NCBI GenBank assembly: GCA_041399085.1
Contig: JAWKTM010000084.1
Coordinates: forward strand, 1-28,600
Origin: JAWKTM01 sp041399085
Lineage (GTDB): Bacteria > Planctomycetota > Planctomycetia > Pirellulales > Pirellulaceae
Reading direction: 5' to 3'
DNA: 28,600 bases
Every line of letters starts with the position of its first letter. The stretch's first letter is position 1. Under the pieces are notes generated by a model, which saw nothing but the letters and a program-made list of their open reading frames with translations, was not told the origin of the DNA and did no database searches. Shown one piece after another: positions 16,863 through 25,403 of the stretch. The translations under genes were made by a program, and so were the position numbers.

Positions 16863-17639
16863 ATGTCCGATGAACGACGGCATGAACCATCCGCTCGGCG
16901 CCGGCGCAGGGCGCGTGAGCAGGGTCGAGTTGCGAAGAGTCACGATTTAACGGCCGCCGCGTCGCTGCTCGTTTCCTTGGCGGCAGTCTGGATGTTTGGC
17001 GGACAGCTTTGGCAGTTTCTTGGCGAGTTGGGAAGCGACGCGCTTCGCCACGCCGACGTCTCCGGTAATGCGGAAGCCGATTTCGTCGCCAACTGGCGGC
17101 GACTTACGATGGCTGGCTTATTGGTGCTCGCTCCCATTTTGGGCGCCGCCGCACTGGCCGCCGCCGTGCCACACTGGGCCCAACACGGCTTTCGACTACA
17201 AACGCTCGGCAACAACTCGGGCCGTTCGTCGCTGGCCAGTCGACTCGGCTCGATACTCTCCGTCGGCAGCGTTATGCGAACCGCCTCGGGATTGATTAAG
17301 CTGGCCGTAGTGCTCGGCATTGCCGGGTGGGCCTTGTGGAACGAACGGCACGCACTGCTGTCGCTTGGCGCGTACGAAACCGCGGGGCTGGCCGCTCGGA
17401 TGTCGGAACTGCTGCTGACCACGTTGCTCAAGATCACGGCCGGCCTGTTGGTGCTCGGCGCGATCGACTACGGCTATCAATGGTGGCGGCTGGAACAATC
17501 GCTTCGCATGACCGACGAAGAACTGCGTGAAGAACTGCGTGAGGATGAGGGCGACCGCCGCTTGGCCGCCAAACGCCGAGAGCTTCACCGCCAAAACCTT
17601 GCCCGCGACGCGCAAGCGACCCACCGCGTCGTGAATTAA
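16863..17639 (+). CDS. flhB: FlhB-like flagellar export switch protein lacking the autocleavage domain
   Basis: The protein has 258 residues; FlhB is usually 350-380. The N-terminus has the usual basic stretch ('ARRRRRAREQGRVAKSHDL', where relatives have 'ARE-G-V-KS-el'). Four helices lie near 28-50, 80-102, 140-160 and 182-205, with a short inter-helix segment around 'GFRLQTLGNNSG'. Past the last helix comes the linker 'DEELREELREDEGDRRLAAK', matching the region before the switch domain in FlhB. The protein then ends '...ATHRVVN' and a TAA, where relatives read on into the NPTH site and the cytoplasmic substrate-specificity domain. I found no continuation in any frame downstream; the next gene's ribosome site starts seven bases later. 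It may be a working short form or a truncated gene. Confidence 0.8.
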   Translation: MSDERRHEPSARRRRRAREQGRVAKSHDLTAAASLLVSLAAVWMFGGQLWQFLGELGSDALRHADVSGNAEADFVANWRRLTMAGLLVLAPILGAAALAAAVPHWAQHGFRLQTLGNNSGRSSLASRLGSILSVGSVMRTASGLIKLAVVLGIAGWALWNERHALLSLGAYETAGLAARMSELLLTTLLKITAGLLVLGAIDYGYQWWRLEQSLRMTDEELREELREDEGDRRLAAKRRELHRQNLARDAQATHRVVN

Positions 17640-17646
17640 CGACTAC

Positions 17647-17651
17647 AGGAG
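17647..17651 (+). promoter_or_regulatory. ribosome binding site fixing the GTG start of the sialidase-like gene
   Basis: AGGAG ends nine bases before the GTG at 17661. It decides this start, because no ATG lies at the beginning of the signal peptide. Confidence 0.7.
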
Positions 17652-17660
17652 AACAATACT

Positions 17661-18809
17661 GTGAGAATATATCTGCTTATGATCGTCCTGCTGGTCTCAT
17701 GGGGGACACGCGGTTCGGCTAACGATTCCCCGTCACTCGCTCCGCCCAAATATGTCGGTCCGCCAAGAGTCGAGCATGCGGCGACGAACCGTGCGTTTCA
17801 AGGGATTCCTAGCATGGCGGTCAGTCCCGGCGGGCGGCTGTGGGCGAATTGGTATGCGGGCGTGACGCCGGGCGAAGACCATAATAACTACGTGGTTCTT
17901 TCCACCAGCGGCGACAACGGCCGGACTTGGCAAGAGACGCTGGTGGTCGACCCCGATGCGGGTGGGCCTGTCCGAAGCTTCGATCCCGAGTTGTGGGTTT
18001 CCCCCAACGGCCATCTATTCATGTTTTGGGCACAAATGGACCGCGGTCGTCGCGACATCGAATTGGGTGTGTGGTGTATCGTAACCACCGAGCCCGATGT
18101 TGCGGAGCCGCAATGGAGCCAACCGCGGCGCATTGGGGATGGTGTGATGATGTGCAAGCCCGTGACGCTCAGTACCGGCGAATGGGCGTTGCCGATCTCT
18201 AAATGGCGGGAGCATGATAATAGCGCGCAAATCGTCGTTTCCTCGGATCAAGGCGCCACATGGACCGTTCGTGGCGGTTGCAATGTTCCGAAGTCGGATC
18301 GGCAGTTTGATGAACACATGCTGATTGAGCGGCGCGATGGTTCGTTGTGGATGCTGGCTCGCACCAACTATGGCATTGGCGAAAGCGTCTCGACCGACCG
18401 AGGACTAACATGGCCCGAGCTGACGCGGTCGAAGCTGCCGCATCCATCGGCCCGGTTCTTCATTCATCGCTTGGAGTCGGGCAACCTATTATTGGTGAAA
18501 CACGGGCCACTCGACACACGAACCGGCCGCTCGCATCTTACCGCTTATGTTTCCACGGACGATGGACGAACATGGAGTGGCGGTTTGTTGTTGGATGAGC
18601 GAGCCGGTGTCTCATATCCCGATGGACAACAAACCGAGGACGGTTTAATTCGCATTATTTATGACTACAGCCGAACCGGCGATCGTCATATCCTGATGGC
18701 GACGTTTCGGGAACAAGATGTGGCCGCGGGCAAGCCGGTCAGCGATGACGTTCAGCTTCGGCAACTGGTCAGCGACGCTTCCGGCGGCGAAGAGAAGAAA
18801 CCGAAATGA
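17661..18809 (+). CDS. secreted sialidase-like BNR/Asp-box protein
   Basis: The product has 382 residues from a GTG with a good ribosome site. Residues 1-20 form a signal peptide ('LLMIVLLVSWGTRGSAND'). Four Asp boxes (S-x-D-x-G-x-x-W) mark the blades of a six-bladed propeller: residues about 83-90, 193-200, 243-250 and 297-304. Arg residues in 'NRAFQGIPSMAV', 'ARTNYGIGESV' and near 260-265 could supply part of the sialidase Arg triad, and 'YPDGQQTEDGLIRIIYDYSR' is the usual ending of this exo-alpha-sialidase-like family. In planctomycetes such proteins are numerous and probably act on diverse glycans; true sialidase activity is not implied. It occupies the position after flhB where flhA is often found, and shows no link to motility. 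Confidence 0.85.
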   Translation: MRIYLLMIVLLVSWGTRGSANDSPSLAPPKYVGPPRVEHAATNRAFQGIPSMAVSPGGRLWANWYAGVTPGEDHNNYVVLSTSGDNGRTWQETLVVDPDAGGPVRSFDPELWVSPNGHLFMFWAQMDRGRRDIELGVWCIVTTEPDVAEPQWSQPRRIGDGVMMCKPVTLSTGEWALPISKWREHDNSAQIVVSSDQGATWTVRGGCNVPKSDRQFDEHMLIERRDGSLWMLARTNYGIGESVSTDRGLTWPELTRSKLPHPSARFFIHRLESGNLLLVKHGPLDTRTGRSHLTAYVSTDDGRTWSGGLLLDERAGVSYPDGQQTEDGLIRIIYDYSRTGDRHILMATFREQDVAAGKPVSDDVQLRQLVSDASGGEEKKPK

Positions 18810-18840
18810 ATCGGACAGCCTTATCGCTGGTCAAGGCAAC

Positions 18841-19350
18841 TTACTTCCAGATTCCAAAACGGCCGAATTGAACAGCGGCCCACCGACGCGTCCACCATTT
18901 CTTATCGAGCGAGGAGGAAGAAGGCGAAGGCTCGGCCGATGCCGACGAATGTTGCTCGCTGACTTCCTCAAACGATTGTTGTACCACTTGTTTGTCGATC
19001 GAGGTTTTGTCTGGGCCGAGTGTGTGCCTCGCGGCTTTTCCACGACGAAAGAGGTCGCCCACGAATAGATAGAACAGCGGTCCACCGACAAACAGGGTGA
19101 CCGTAATTCCCGCTGCCGCGGGCGCTTCGAAATTCCGCCAGATTGTGAACAGCGTCCCTAAGGATGCGACAGCCACGAACATGGTTTTCAAATGAAAATG
19201 CCACCTTCTCCGGCGGCCGGTAACGGAGTTTCGGATATGACCGGTTGCCAGTTCCCAGAGCACAAGCGCAACGGGGATGACGAGGAAAATGAGCAGCAGT
19301 CCGGCAATGGATATCCAGGTAACCAGCGTGTCTGGAGTCGGTCCGGACAT
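18841..19350 (-). CDS. uncharacterised small membrane protein
   Basis: I chose the ATG at 19348-19350 (169 residues), which starts just before the first helix; a longer frame up to 19488 adds a less convincing N-terminus. Hydrophobic helices lie near residues 10-33 ('WISIAGLLLIFLVIPVALVL'), 55-70 and 76-97 ('GITVTLFVGGPLFYLFVGDL'). Between the first two is an Arg-rich loop ('GRRRRWHFHLKTMF'). The C-terminal 65 residues are polar and Ser-rich ('EQHSSASAEPSPSSSSLDKK') and probably cytoplasmic. I recognise no family. It stands alone, convergent with the sialidase-like gene (31 bases apart). Confidence 0.6.
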   Translation of the reverse strand: MSGPTPDTLVTWISIAGLLLIFLVIPVALVLWELATGHIRNSVTGRRRRWHFHLKTMFVAVASLGTLFTIWRNFEAPAAAGITVTLFVGGPLFYLFVGDLFRRGKAARHTLGPDKTSIDKQVVQQSFEEVSEQHSSASAEPSPSSSSLDKKWWTRRWAAVQFGRFGIWK

Positions 19351-19521
19351 CTTTTCCGAGATCCCCTTGCTTAGAACTAATCTGCATGGAATTTCGCCAG
19401 CAAGAATCGGCAACAGGTAATTCCAGAAATTTGAGGCCGATGGTTTGGCTGCGTGACATATCTCAAGAAGGATACGGTTGCCGTACACGCCGAGTCAACT
19501 AGCATTCTACCCTTGGGAGCG

Positions 19522-19855
19522 TCAACGAGTCGGACGAATTATTTGTATGAGAATTCCCGAAAGGGAGTCGTGTATGCCGAGTTCTTTGTCGATACGTACG
19601 GCCAAAGATGAGAAATCCGGATCATAGGTGCAAACCACGATACCGGCGTGATCCGGTTGGTCTCGATGCAATCGCTTGAAATGCTTGCGATTGAATGTGA
19701 TAACGCATCGCTGCTCGGACGTCGCAAACGACAGAACTTCTTCATCCGGAATGGCTTGCTCGGCTTTGCCAGCTCTCTAACACCGTGAGGACATCATGGC
19801 CAAGAGTGGCGTTGACCAGACTAGTCAACGAAAATAGGCCACTACCCGTTGGCAT
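19522..19855 (-). pseudogene. decayed DUF5615 PIN-like toxin gene
   Basis: The minus strand gives a DUF5615 protein in pieces. The first, from a GTG at 19842 or an ATG at 19855, has 'MAYFR' and, after a shift, 'LVNATLGHDVLTVLE'. After a second shift comes a long clean piece: 'AGKAEQAIPDEEVLSFATSE', 'QRCVITFNRKHFKRLHRDQP', 'DHAGIVVCTYDPDF', ending 'LIQIIRPTR' and TGA at 19522-19524. Family landmarks (LGHDV, the acidic DEE, TFNRKHF and the HAGIVV strand) are all visible. These proteins are PIN-fold RNase-like toxins encoded beside DUF433 antitoxin-like genes. Here the DUF433 gene is just upstream and intact. Two frameshifts in the first third should abolish the product. Confidence 0.8.
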
Positions 19856-19870
19856 AGAGTCTTGCCAAGA

Positions 19871-20200
19871 TCAGGCTTCCTCGTTATCGCGGATCTGTTG
19901 CTCAATTTCGCTGGAGTGCGACCGCACGTAGTTCCAGGCATTCACCAAATCTTGTGCACGCAAAGTAGGAAACGATTTCAGCAATTCGGATTCGCTCGTA
20001 CCTAAGCGGCGAGCTTGTTCCAACAACCAAACGGGTATTCTCGTGCGAACCACGCAAGGTTCGCCACCGCATACGCCGGGTCTACTTTCAATGCCAGGGA
20101 AAGCGTCTGCCAATTCACCGGCTAACGATTGAAGCAGCATTGCCTTTTCGGAGCGAGTCAATTGTGACATCGCATCTTGGAGTTGTTCCAGCGCGGTCAT
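19871..20200 (-). CDS. DUF433 antitoxin-like protein
   Basis: The product has 109 residues from the ATG at 20198-20200; upstream in-frame sequence is rich in Cys/Arg and looks non-coding. The first 35 residues are helical ('LEQLQDAMSQLTRSEKAMLL'). The DUF433 domain follows: 'GVCGGEPCVVRTRIPVWLLE', 'RRLGTSESELLKSFPTLRAQ' and 'DLVNAWNYVRSH'. The domain has a helix-turn-helix-like fold, and these proteins are taken as antitoxins of DUF5615 PIN-like toxins. The toxin gene lies 16-29 bases downstream on the same strand and is decayed, leaving this as an orphan. Whether it still represses its own promoter cannot be told; no clear operator was seen. Confidence 0.85.
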   Translation of the reverse strand: MTALEQLQDAMSQLTRSEKAMLLQSLAGELADAFPGIESRPGVCGGEPCVVRTRIPVWLLEQARRLGTSESELLKSFPTLRAQDLVNAWNYVRSHSSEIEQQIRDNEEA

Positions 20201-20301
20201 AAGTCGATCGAATGTTCGCGGATAAGGTCTTCTCAACTTATCTTGGTATTGGCCACGACAGCAAGTCAATCCTGCAAGAGACTTTGTATCGCCCGGTTCG
20301 C

Positions 20302-21348
20302 CTATTTCGACCGCCAAGCGTTCGATCGATAGTAGGACTGCACGGTCTCAAGCAGCCGATCGGGCCCGTTTCGGACAACATCGCAAACCGGCAGCTCCAG
20401 TTCGCGCTCGACACGTTCGCGTTCGGCGGCGGCTTCGGAGGCGGTCACGAGGCGGCTGTTCATCGAGACGCCGATCACCGGGCAGCGATGGACGAGACTG
20501 GCCATCGTTTCATTGAGCTGGCGGATGACTGACAACGACGGAATAGGCTGATGAGGAATTCCGGTGACCGATGTGCGACCGACCTCATAGCAAAGAATCA
20601 GCGCGTGCGGCAGGCAACCGTGAAGCAGGCTGAGCGTCACGCCCGAATAGGATGGATGCACCAAGCTGCCTTGGCCCTCGATCACCAGCACCTGACGATG
20701 TTGATGTTCCAGAATCATGCGTTCAGCCGCGCCGCTAACGAAGTCGGCCACGATGCAATCCAGCGGAAAGCCATCGCCTTCGATCATGATTCCCGTCTGG
20801 CCGGTGGCGATGAATTTGGCGTCGATGCCGTCGCGTTTTAGACCGTTAGTCAATTCCACCGACGTAAGCATCTTGCCGACGCTGCAATCATGGCCAACCG
20901 TGTGCAGGCGGAAGCAGTCATCGCTGATGCCAACGCGGCGAGCGATGTCGCGGAAACTGTTCTTGCGAACGTCGGTTAGCGTCACGCCGTGCAACTCGGC
21001 CGCCGTGACGAACTCCGAATCGTTCGTCAGAAAATCATGCAGGCCAGACAGCACATTCATGCCTCGGCTGATCGCCTGCAACACGATCGCTCGCCAAGGA
21101 GCGGGAATCTTGCCGCCGGGAGGTGCGATGCCGATCAACAGCGTATTCGCATCGGGAGCTTCCTCCAACGAACCGACAAAGCGGAGCTCATCGCCCGTGT
21201 CCAATAGCTCACGGACCGGGCGACCGCGCTGAGTGGAATCCAGCACCGCCACCACCTCTTGGCGACAGTAGCGAATCAAGCAGCAGGCAGTCTTGGCCGT
21301 GTGCGGGTTCGAGTGGCCTTCGGTCAGAATGATCAGTTTGCGCGACAT
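20302..21348 (-). CDS. DUF1611 protein (DgcN-like)
   Basis: I start at the ATG at 21346-21348 (348 residues); a start eight codons further upstream is less likely. The N-terminal half has a Rossmann-like start ('KLIILTEGHSNPHTAKTACC') and 'LLIGIAPPGGKIPAPWRAIV'. The C-terminal half has the P-loop-like 'VGHDCSVGKMLTSVEL', then 'KFIATGQTGIMIEGDG', 'DFVSGAAERMIL' and 'IEGQGSLVHPSYSGVTLSLL', all DUF1611 marks. Characterised relatives (DgcN) act in D-glutamate/D-amino acid metabolism together with a DgcA-type dipeptide epimerase. No epimerase gene is next to it here, so the substrate is not certain. Length and motifs are intact. Confidence 0.85.
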   Translation of the reverse strand: MSRKLIILTEGHSNPHTAKTACCLIRYCRQEVVAVLDSTQRGRPVRELLDTGDELRFVGSLEEAPDANTLLIGIAPPGGKIPAPWRAIVLQAISRGMNVLSGLHDFLTNDSEFVTAAELHGVTLTDVRKNSFRDIARRVGISDDCFRLHTVGHDCSVGKMLTSVELTNGLKRDGIDAKFIATGQTGIMIEGDGFPLDCIVADFVSGAAERMILEHQHRQVLVIEGQGSLVHPSYSGVTLSLLHGCLPHALILCYEVGRTSVTGIPHQPIPSLSVIRQLNETMASLVHRCPVIGVSMNSRLVTASEAAAERERVERELELPVCDVVRNGPDRLLETVQSYYRSNAWRSK

Positions 21349-21427
21349 CGTAGGCGGCTTCCCAAGAAACAACGTGGTTCTTCAAGCCGTCAATAGAATC
21401 CATCACGCGAGTTTCAACAATCCGCCG

Positions 21428-22771
21428 CTACCCGAGTTCCGGCAACGGGAAATGCTCGCCGTCGACCAAATAGGTTGGCCGACCGTTTAGATCGGGGATT
21501 GTCACGTGCTGGGTATCAAGACCGAGGAACTTGTACAGCGACGACAGCACTTCGCCGAAATGGACCGGGCGATCAGCGATGGCCGAACCCGTGCGATCGG
21601 TGGCGCCGATCACTTGGCCCGTGCGGAAGCCGCCACAAGCCACCAAACCGCCGCCAACTTGGGGCCAGTGATCGCGTCCCGCGTCGGCATTGATGCGGGG
21701 CGTGCGTCCGAACTCGCCCCAGGCCACCACGGCCACGTCGCGATCCATGCCGCGAGCGTGCAGATCTTCGATCAACGCGGAAAGCCCTTGATCGAATTGC
21801 GGCAAATGCGTGTCCTTCAAGCCGCTGAAGTTGTTCGAGTGGAAGTCCCACCGGCCGAAGTTCAGCGTGACGACTCGCGCGCCGGCCTCAACCAATCGCC
21901 GGGCCATCAGAAAGTGTTCCAAATTCCGCGGAGCTCCGTCGCCGAAGTTCTTGGGATCGCCCTGACCGTAACGTTCGCGCGTGGCATCGCTTTCTTTTGA
22001 GATGTCCAGAGCATCGGCCAAGCGGCTGGAAGTGAGGATGTCGAACGCCTGTTGCGTGATGGAATCCAGGCCGGCGATCGAGCCGTTGGCGTCCAAGTCG
22101 CGGCGGATTTGGTCGAAGCTGGTCAGCAACGACTTGCGATCGGCCAACCGATCCGACGAGATACCTTGCAGCATCATGTCATCGCGAGCCGGGCCGGACG
22201 GTCGGAAGGCGGCGTGGGCGACTCCGAGAAAACCGGGCAAGCCGGGCGAACCATACGGCGGATGTCCGGCATCGGGCGACAAACCAATGAACGGCGGAAC
22301 AGCCGAATTGGCGGGCCCTAGAATCTTCGACACACAGGGCCCGAACGCTGGCCAGCCACCCTTGGGCTCGTTCACTTTCGCGCGGCCGGTGTAACAGATG
22401 TGAGAATCGTGAGCGCCGTTGGGCGAGCCGTAGACGCTGCGCAGCGGGACCAGCTTGTCCATGATCGCGGCCAGTCGGGGCAGATGTTCGCAGATTTGAA
22501 TGTCGGCGACATTCGTCGGAATTGGCTGGAACTCGCCGCGAATCTCGGCCGGCGCTTCCATCTTCAGGTCGTACATGTCTTGGTGCGAAGGCGCTCCGCA
22601 CATGTAGATCATGATCACACTCTTGTGCGAACCGCGAATGCCGGCCGCCGCTTCGGCCCGCAGCAGATTGCTGAGCGTCAATCCGCCCACGCCAAGGGCG
22701 CCGATGCGGAGCATTTCACGGCGAGAGATTCCATCGCATAGCCGCTTGGTGGATCCAGCGATTGAGAGCAT
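21428..22771 (-). CDS. DUF1501 secreted protein with twin-arginine signal
   Basis: The product has 447 residues from the ATG at 22769-22771, with TAGGAA about ten bases upstream. Residues 15-45 contain 'SRREMLRIGALGVGGLTLSN', a twin-arginine export signal of the short type usual in this family. Then come 'SVIMIYMCGAPSHQDMYDLK', 'VPLRSVYGSPNGAHDSHICY', 'GARVVTLNFGRWDFHSN' and 'VAWGEFGRTPRINADAGRDH', which match the alkaline-phosphatase/sulfatase-like DUF1501 fold. The Asp, His and Glu residues in these motifs could bind metal. The C-terminus has 'FGEVLSSLYKFLGLD'. In planctomycetes these genes often pair with DUF1549/DUF1553 cytochrome-like genes; here it is alone. It is probably a secreted enzyme of unknown substrate. 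Confidence 0.9.
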   Translation of the reverse strand: MLSIAGSTKRLCDGISRREMLRIGALGVGGLTLSNLLRAEAAAGIRGSHKSVIMIYMCGAPSHQDMYDLKMEAPAEIRGEFQPIPTNVADIQICEHLPRLAAIMDKLVPLRSVYGSPNGAHDSHICYTGRAKVNEPKGGWPAFGPCVSKILGPANSAVPPFIGLSPDAGHPPYGSPGLPGFLGVAHAAFRPSGPARDDMMLQGISSDRLADRKSLLTSFDQIRRDLDANGSIAGLDSITQQAFDILTSSRLADALDISKESDATRERYGQGDPKNFGDGAPRNLEHFLMARRLVEAGARVVTLNFGRWDFHSNNFSGLKDTHLPQFDQGLSALIEDLHARGMDRDVAVVAWGEFGRTPRINADAGRDHWPQVGGGLVACGGFRTGQVIGATDRTGSAIADRPVHFGEVLSSLYKFLGLDTQHVTIPDLNGRPTYLVDGEHFPLPELG

Positions 22772-23162
22772 GGCAAATTCCTATCGCGAACGAATGGGAG
22801 GCGGGATGGGTTGGTGGGGAGGAACTTAGGCGGGAGATTGGATTAGGCAGGCCGATATGTCTTCATTCGGAATCCATGTACCGCACGGAGAGTCAGTTTA
22901 ACGCATAAGCCGGATTTAATCCAACAGCGCGGGCGAGCCGAAAGAACAGCGGAGGACAAAATCGGCCCATCGATGACGGGCGGCCGGTTCGATTTCACCA
23001 GGCCACGCCGTCCGAAAGAAAACCGGCGGCCGCGAGCGAACTCTGCCTTGTCCCGAACGTCTTTTCGGCTCTATCCTTACCGAACGAGCCGTGTAAATTC
23101 GGCGGGAGTCCTTGGTATCGACGCCCGCGCGCGGCCCTTTTCTTTGGAAAACGACGGGCATC
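22772..23162. other. divergent intergenic region upstream of thrS, no gene seen
   Basis: About 390 bases lie between the DUF1501 start (minus) and thrS (plus). Promoters in both directions are expected. I see no T-box, no convincing attenuator and no tRNA. Short frames within it are shadows without protein features. Confidence 0.5.
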
Positions 23163-25337
23163 ATGCTGAAGATCACTCTGCCGGACGGAAGCGAACGCGA
23201 ATACGAACAATCCACCACGCCAGCTCAGATCGCCGCCGAGATCGGGCCGCGATTGGCCAAAGCGGCGTTGGCGGCCGAAGTCGACGGGCACGTCGTCGGC
23301 TTGGATTACCGGCTGCCCGAGAGCGGCGAAGTGAAGCTGCGGATCCTTACGCGGAAGGATCCCGAGGCGCTGGGCGTCATGCGTCACTCGGCGGCGCACG
23401 TGATGGCGCGAGCCGTGATGCGGCTGAACAACGGCGTGCAACTCGCCTTCGGACCGACGATCGAAGGCGGCTTCTATTACGACTTCGATTGCGAGCAGCC
23501 GCTGACCGAGGAGATGTTTCCGGCAATCGAAGCCGAGATGCGCAAGATCGTGCAGGCCGATGAGCCGTTCGAGCGGCTGGAGGAATCCCGCGACCGGTCG
23601 CTGGCGATCTGCCGCGATTTGGACCAGCGATACAAGGTCGAGCACATCGAAACGGGGCTGGCCGAACACTCGACGATGTCGTTCTACCGTCAGGGCGAGT
23701 TTCTGGATCTGTGCCGCGGTCCGCACGTGCCGTCAGCCGGAGCGATCGGGGCCTTCAAGCTGCTGTCGATCGCCGGCGCTTATTGGAAAGGAGACGCGGC
23801 GAACAAACAGCTTCAACGGCTGTACGCCACGGCGTTCTTCACCCAGCAAGATTTGGACGAGCACCTGAAGCAGTTAGAGGAAGCCAAACGTCGCGACCAC
23901 CGCGTGTTGGGCAAACAACATGACTTGTTCGCCATCAACAATTTGGTTGGCCAAGGTTTGATCTTGTGGCAGCCGAAGGGCGCGGTCGTTCGCAACACGC
24001 TGGAGAGCTTCGTTCGCGACGAGCTGCGGCGGCGCGGGTACGACGGCGTCTACACGCCGAACGTTGGTCGCGTCGAGTTGTACGAAACCAGCGGGCATTT
24101 TCCCTACTACCGCGATTCGCAATTCCCGCCGATCTTCGATCACGAAGCGGGCCAGTTGATCGACGCGCTCACGCAGCGACTGGTGGCCGAAGCGATCGGC
24201 AAGGACGAGGAACGCAAGTTGATCGAAGCGGCCAACGTGTTGGGCGCGGGCCTCACCGAATACGATCTCGACATGACGCGCGATCAGCGGCTGGCGATGC
24301 TGAACACGTGGGCGCACGAGCACGAACGGTATTTGTTGAAGCCGATGAACTGCCCGCATCACGTGCAGGTGTTCGCGAACAAACCGCGAAGCTATCGCGA
24401 GCTGCCCGTGCGTTTGGCCGAGTTCGGGACGGTGTATCGGTACGAGAAATCGGGCGAGCTTTCGGGCATGACGCGCGTGCGCGGCTTTACGCAGGACGAC
24501 GCGCACATCTTCTGCACCGAGGATCAAGTGGCCGACGAGTTCCGTGGCTGCTTGGAGATGACGCAGTTCGTGCTGAAGAGCCTGGGCTTGAACGACTACC
24601 GCGTGCGGCTCGGCTTCCGCGATCCGGCCAGCGACAAGTACGTGGGCGGCGACAAACTGTGGGATCGGGCTCAAAGCGAGTTGGCCGACGTTTGTAAGTC
24701 GCTCGGCATCGACGCCAATCCCGAACCGGGTGAGGCGGCGTTTTACGGCCCGAAGGCGGACTTCGTCGTCACGGATTGCATCGGCCGCGAATGGCAGTTG
24801 GGCACCGTGCAGCTCGATTACAACTTGCCGAGCGCCGAGCGATTCGCGCTCGAATACGTCGGCGCCGACAACCGCACGCATCGTCCGGTGATGATTCACC
24901 GAGCGCCGCTCGGTTCGATGGAACGCTTCATCGGCGTGCTGATCGAGCACTTCGCCGGCGCGTTTCCGCTGTGGTTGGCGCCCGAGCAAGTGCGGGTGTT
25001 GGTCGTGAGCCAGAAGTTCGAGGAGTACGCGCGGCAAGTCGAACAGCGATTGCTGGACGCGGGCCTGCGAGCCACCGGCGATTATCGGCCCGAGAAGATC
25101 GGCGCGAAGATTCGCGACGCTCAGCTCGAATTGATTCCCTACATGCTGATCATCGGCGGCCGCGAGGCGGAAAGCGAATCGGTCAGCGTCCGGGATCGCA
25201 TCGAAGGCGACCTGGGCTCGATGAAGGTCGACGCGACGATCGCCAAGCTGAAGGACGAGATCGCCGCCCGCACCGTCCGCCAAACCTACAGCGGCAGCAT
25301 GGGCCTCGGCGAACGCGGCGCGACCAACGAGTATTGA
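23163..25337 (+). CDS. thrS: threonine--tRNA ligase with inserted segment
   Basis: The product has 724 residues from the ATG at 23163 (E. coli ThrRS has 642); it charges tRNA-Thr. Residues 1-62 are the TGS domain. The editing domain has 'HSAAH' (His75, His79) and 'DLCRGPH' (Cys184, His188), both intact. The catalytic core starts near 245 and has motif 2 'YRYEKSGELSGMTRVRGFTQ', zinc ligands Cys397, His448 and a later His near 580 ('MIHRAPLGSMERF'). The canonical MNCPGH reads MNCPHH at 395-400. Between 'YYRDSQFPPI' and 'LLKPMNCP' about 65 extra residues (322-388) are inserted. The anticodon-binding domain covers about 600-700 ('RVLVVSQKFEEYARQVEQRL'). It stands first in a plus-strand run. The insert looks like a lineage feature, not a frame error. 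Confidence 0.97.
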   Translation: MLKITLPDGSEREYEQSTTPAQIAAEIGPRLAKAALAAEVDGHVVGLDYRLPESGEVKLRILTRKDPEALGVMRHSAAHVMARAVMRLNNGVQLAFGPTIEGGFYYDFDCEQPLTEEMFPAIEAEMRKIVQADEPFERLEESRDRSLAICRDLDQRYKVEHIETGLAEHSTMSFYRQGEFLDLCRGPHVPSAGAIGAFKLLSIAGAYWKGDAANKQLQRLYATAFFTQQDLDEHLKQLEEAKRRDHRVLGKQHDLFAINNLVGQGLILWQPKGAVVRNTLESFVRDELRRRGYDGVYTPNVGRVELYETSGHFPYYRDSQFPPIFDHEAGQLIDALTQRLVAEAIGKDEERKLIEAANVLGAGLTEYDLDMTRDQRLAMLNTWAHEHERYLLKPMNCPHHVQVFANKPRSYRELPVRLAEFGTVYRYEKSGELSGMTRVRGFTQDDAHIFCTEDQVADEFRGCLEMTQFVLKSLGLNDYRVRLGFRDPASDKYVGGDKLWDRAQSELADVCKSLGIDANPEPGEAAFYGPKADFVVTDCIGREWQLGTVQLDYNLPSAERFALEYVGADNRTHRPVMIHRAPLGSMERFIGVLIEHFAGAFPLWLAPEQVRVLVVSQKFEEYARQVEQRLLDAGLRATGDYRPEKIGAKIRDAQLELIPYMLIIGGREAESESVSVRDRIEGDLGSMKVDATIAKLKDEIAARTVRQTYSGSMGLGERGATNEY

Positions 25338-25403
25338 GCGAACGCCCGATCACCCCGCCCAACGCTGCCTGAGCGAGATGGATGCAATGCTATGGAGAGC
25401 AAG

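Noticed and set aside
23874..25283. Long minus-strand open frame (469 codons) opposite thrS
   Set aside because: It is a shadow of a GC-rich gene; thrS is certain on the other strand.
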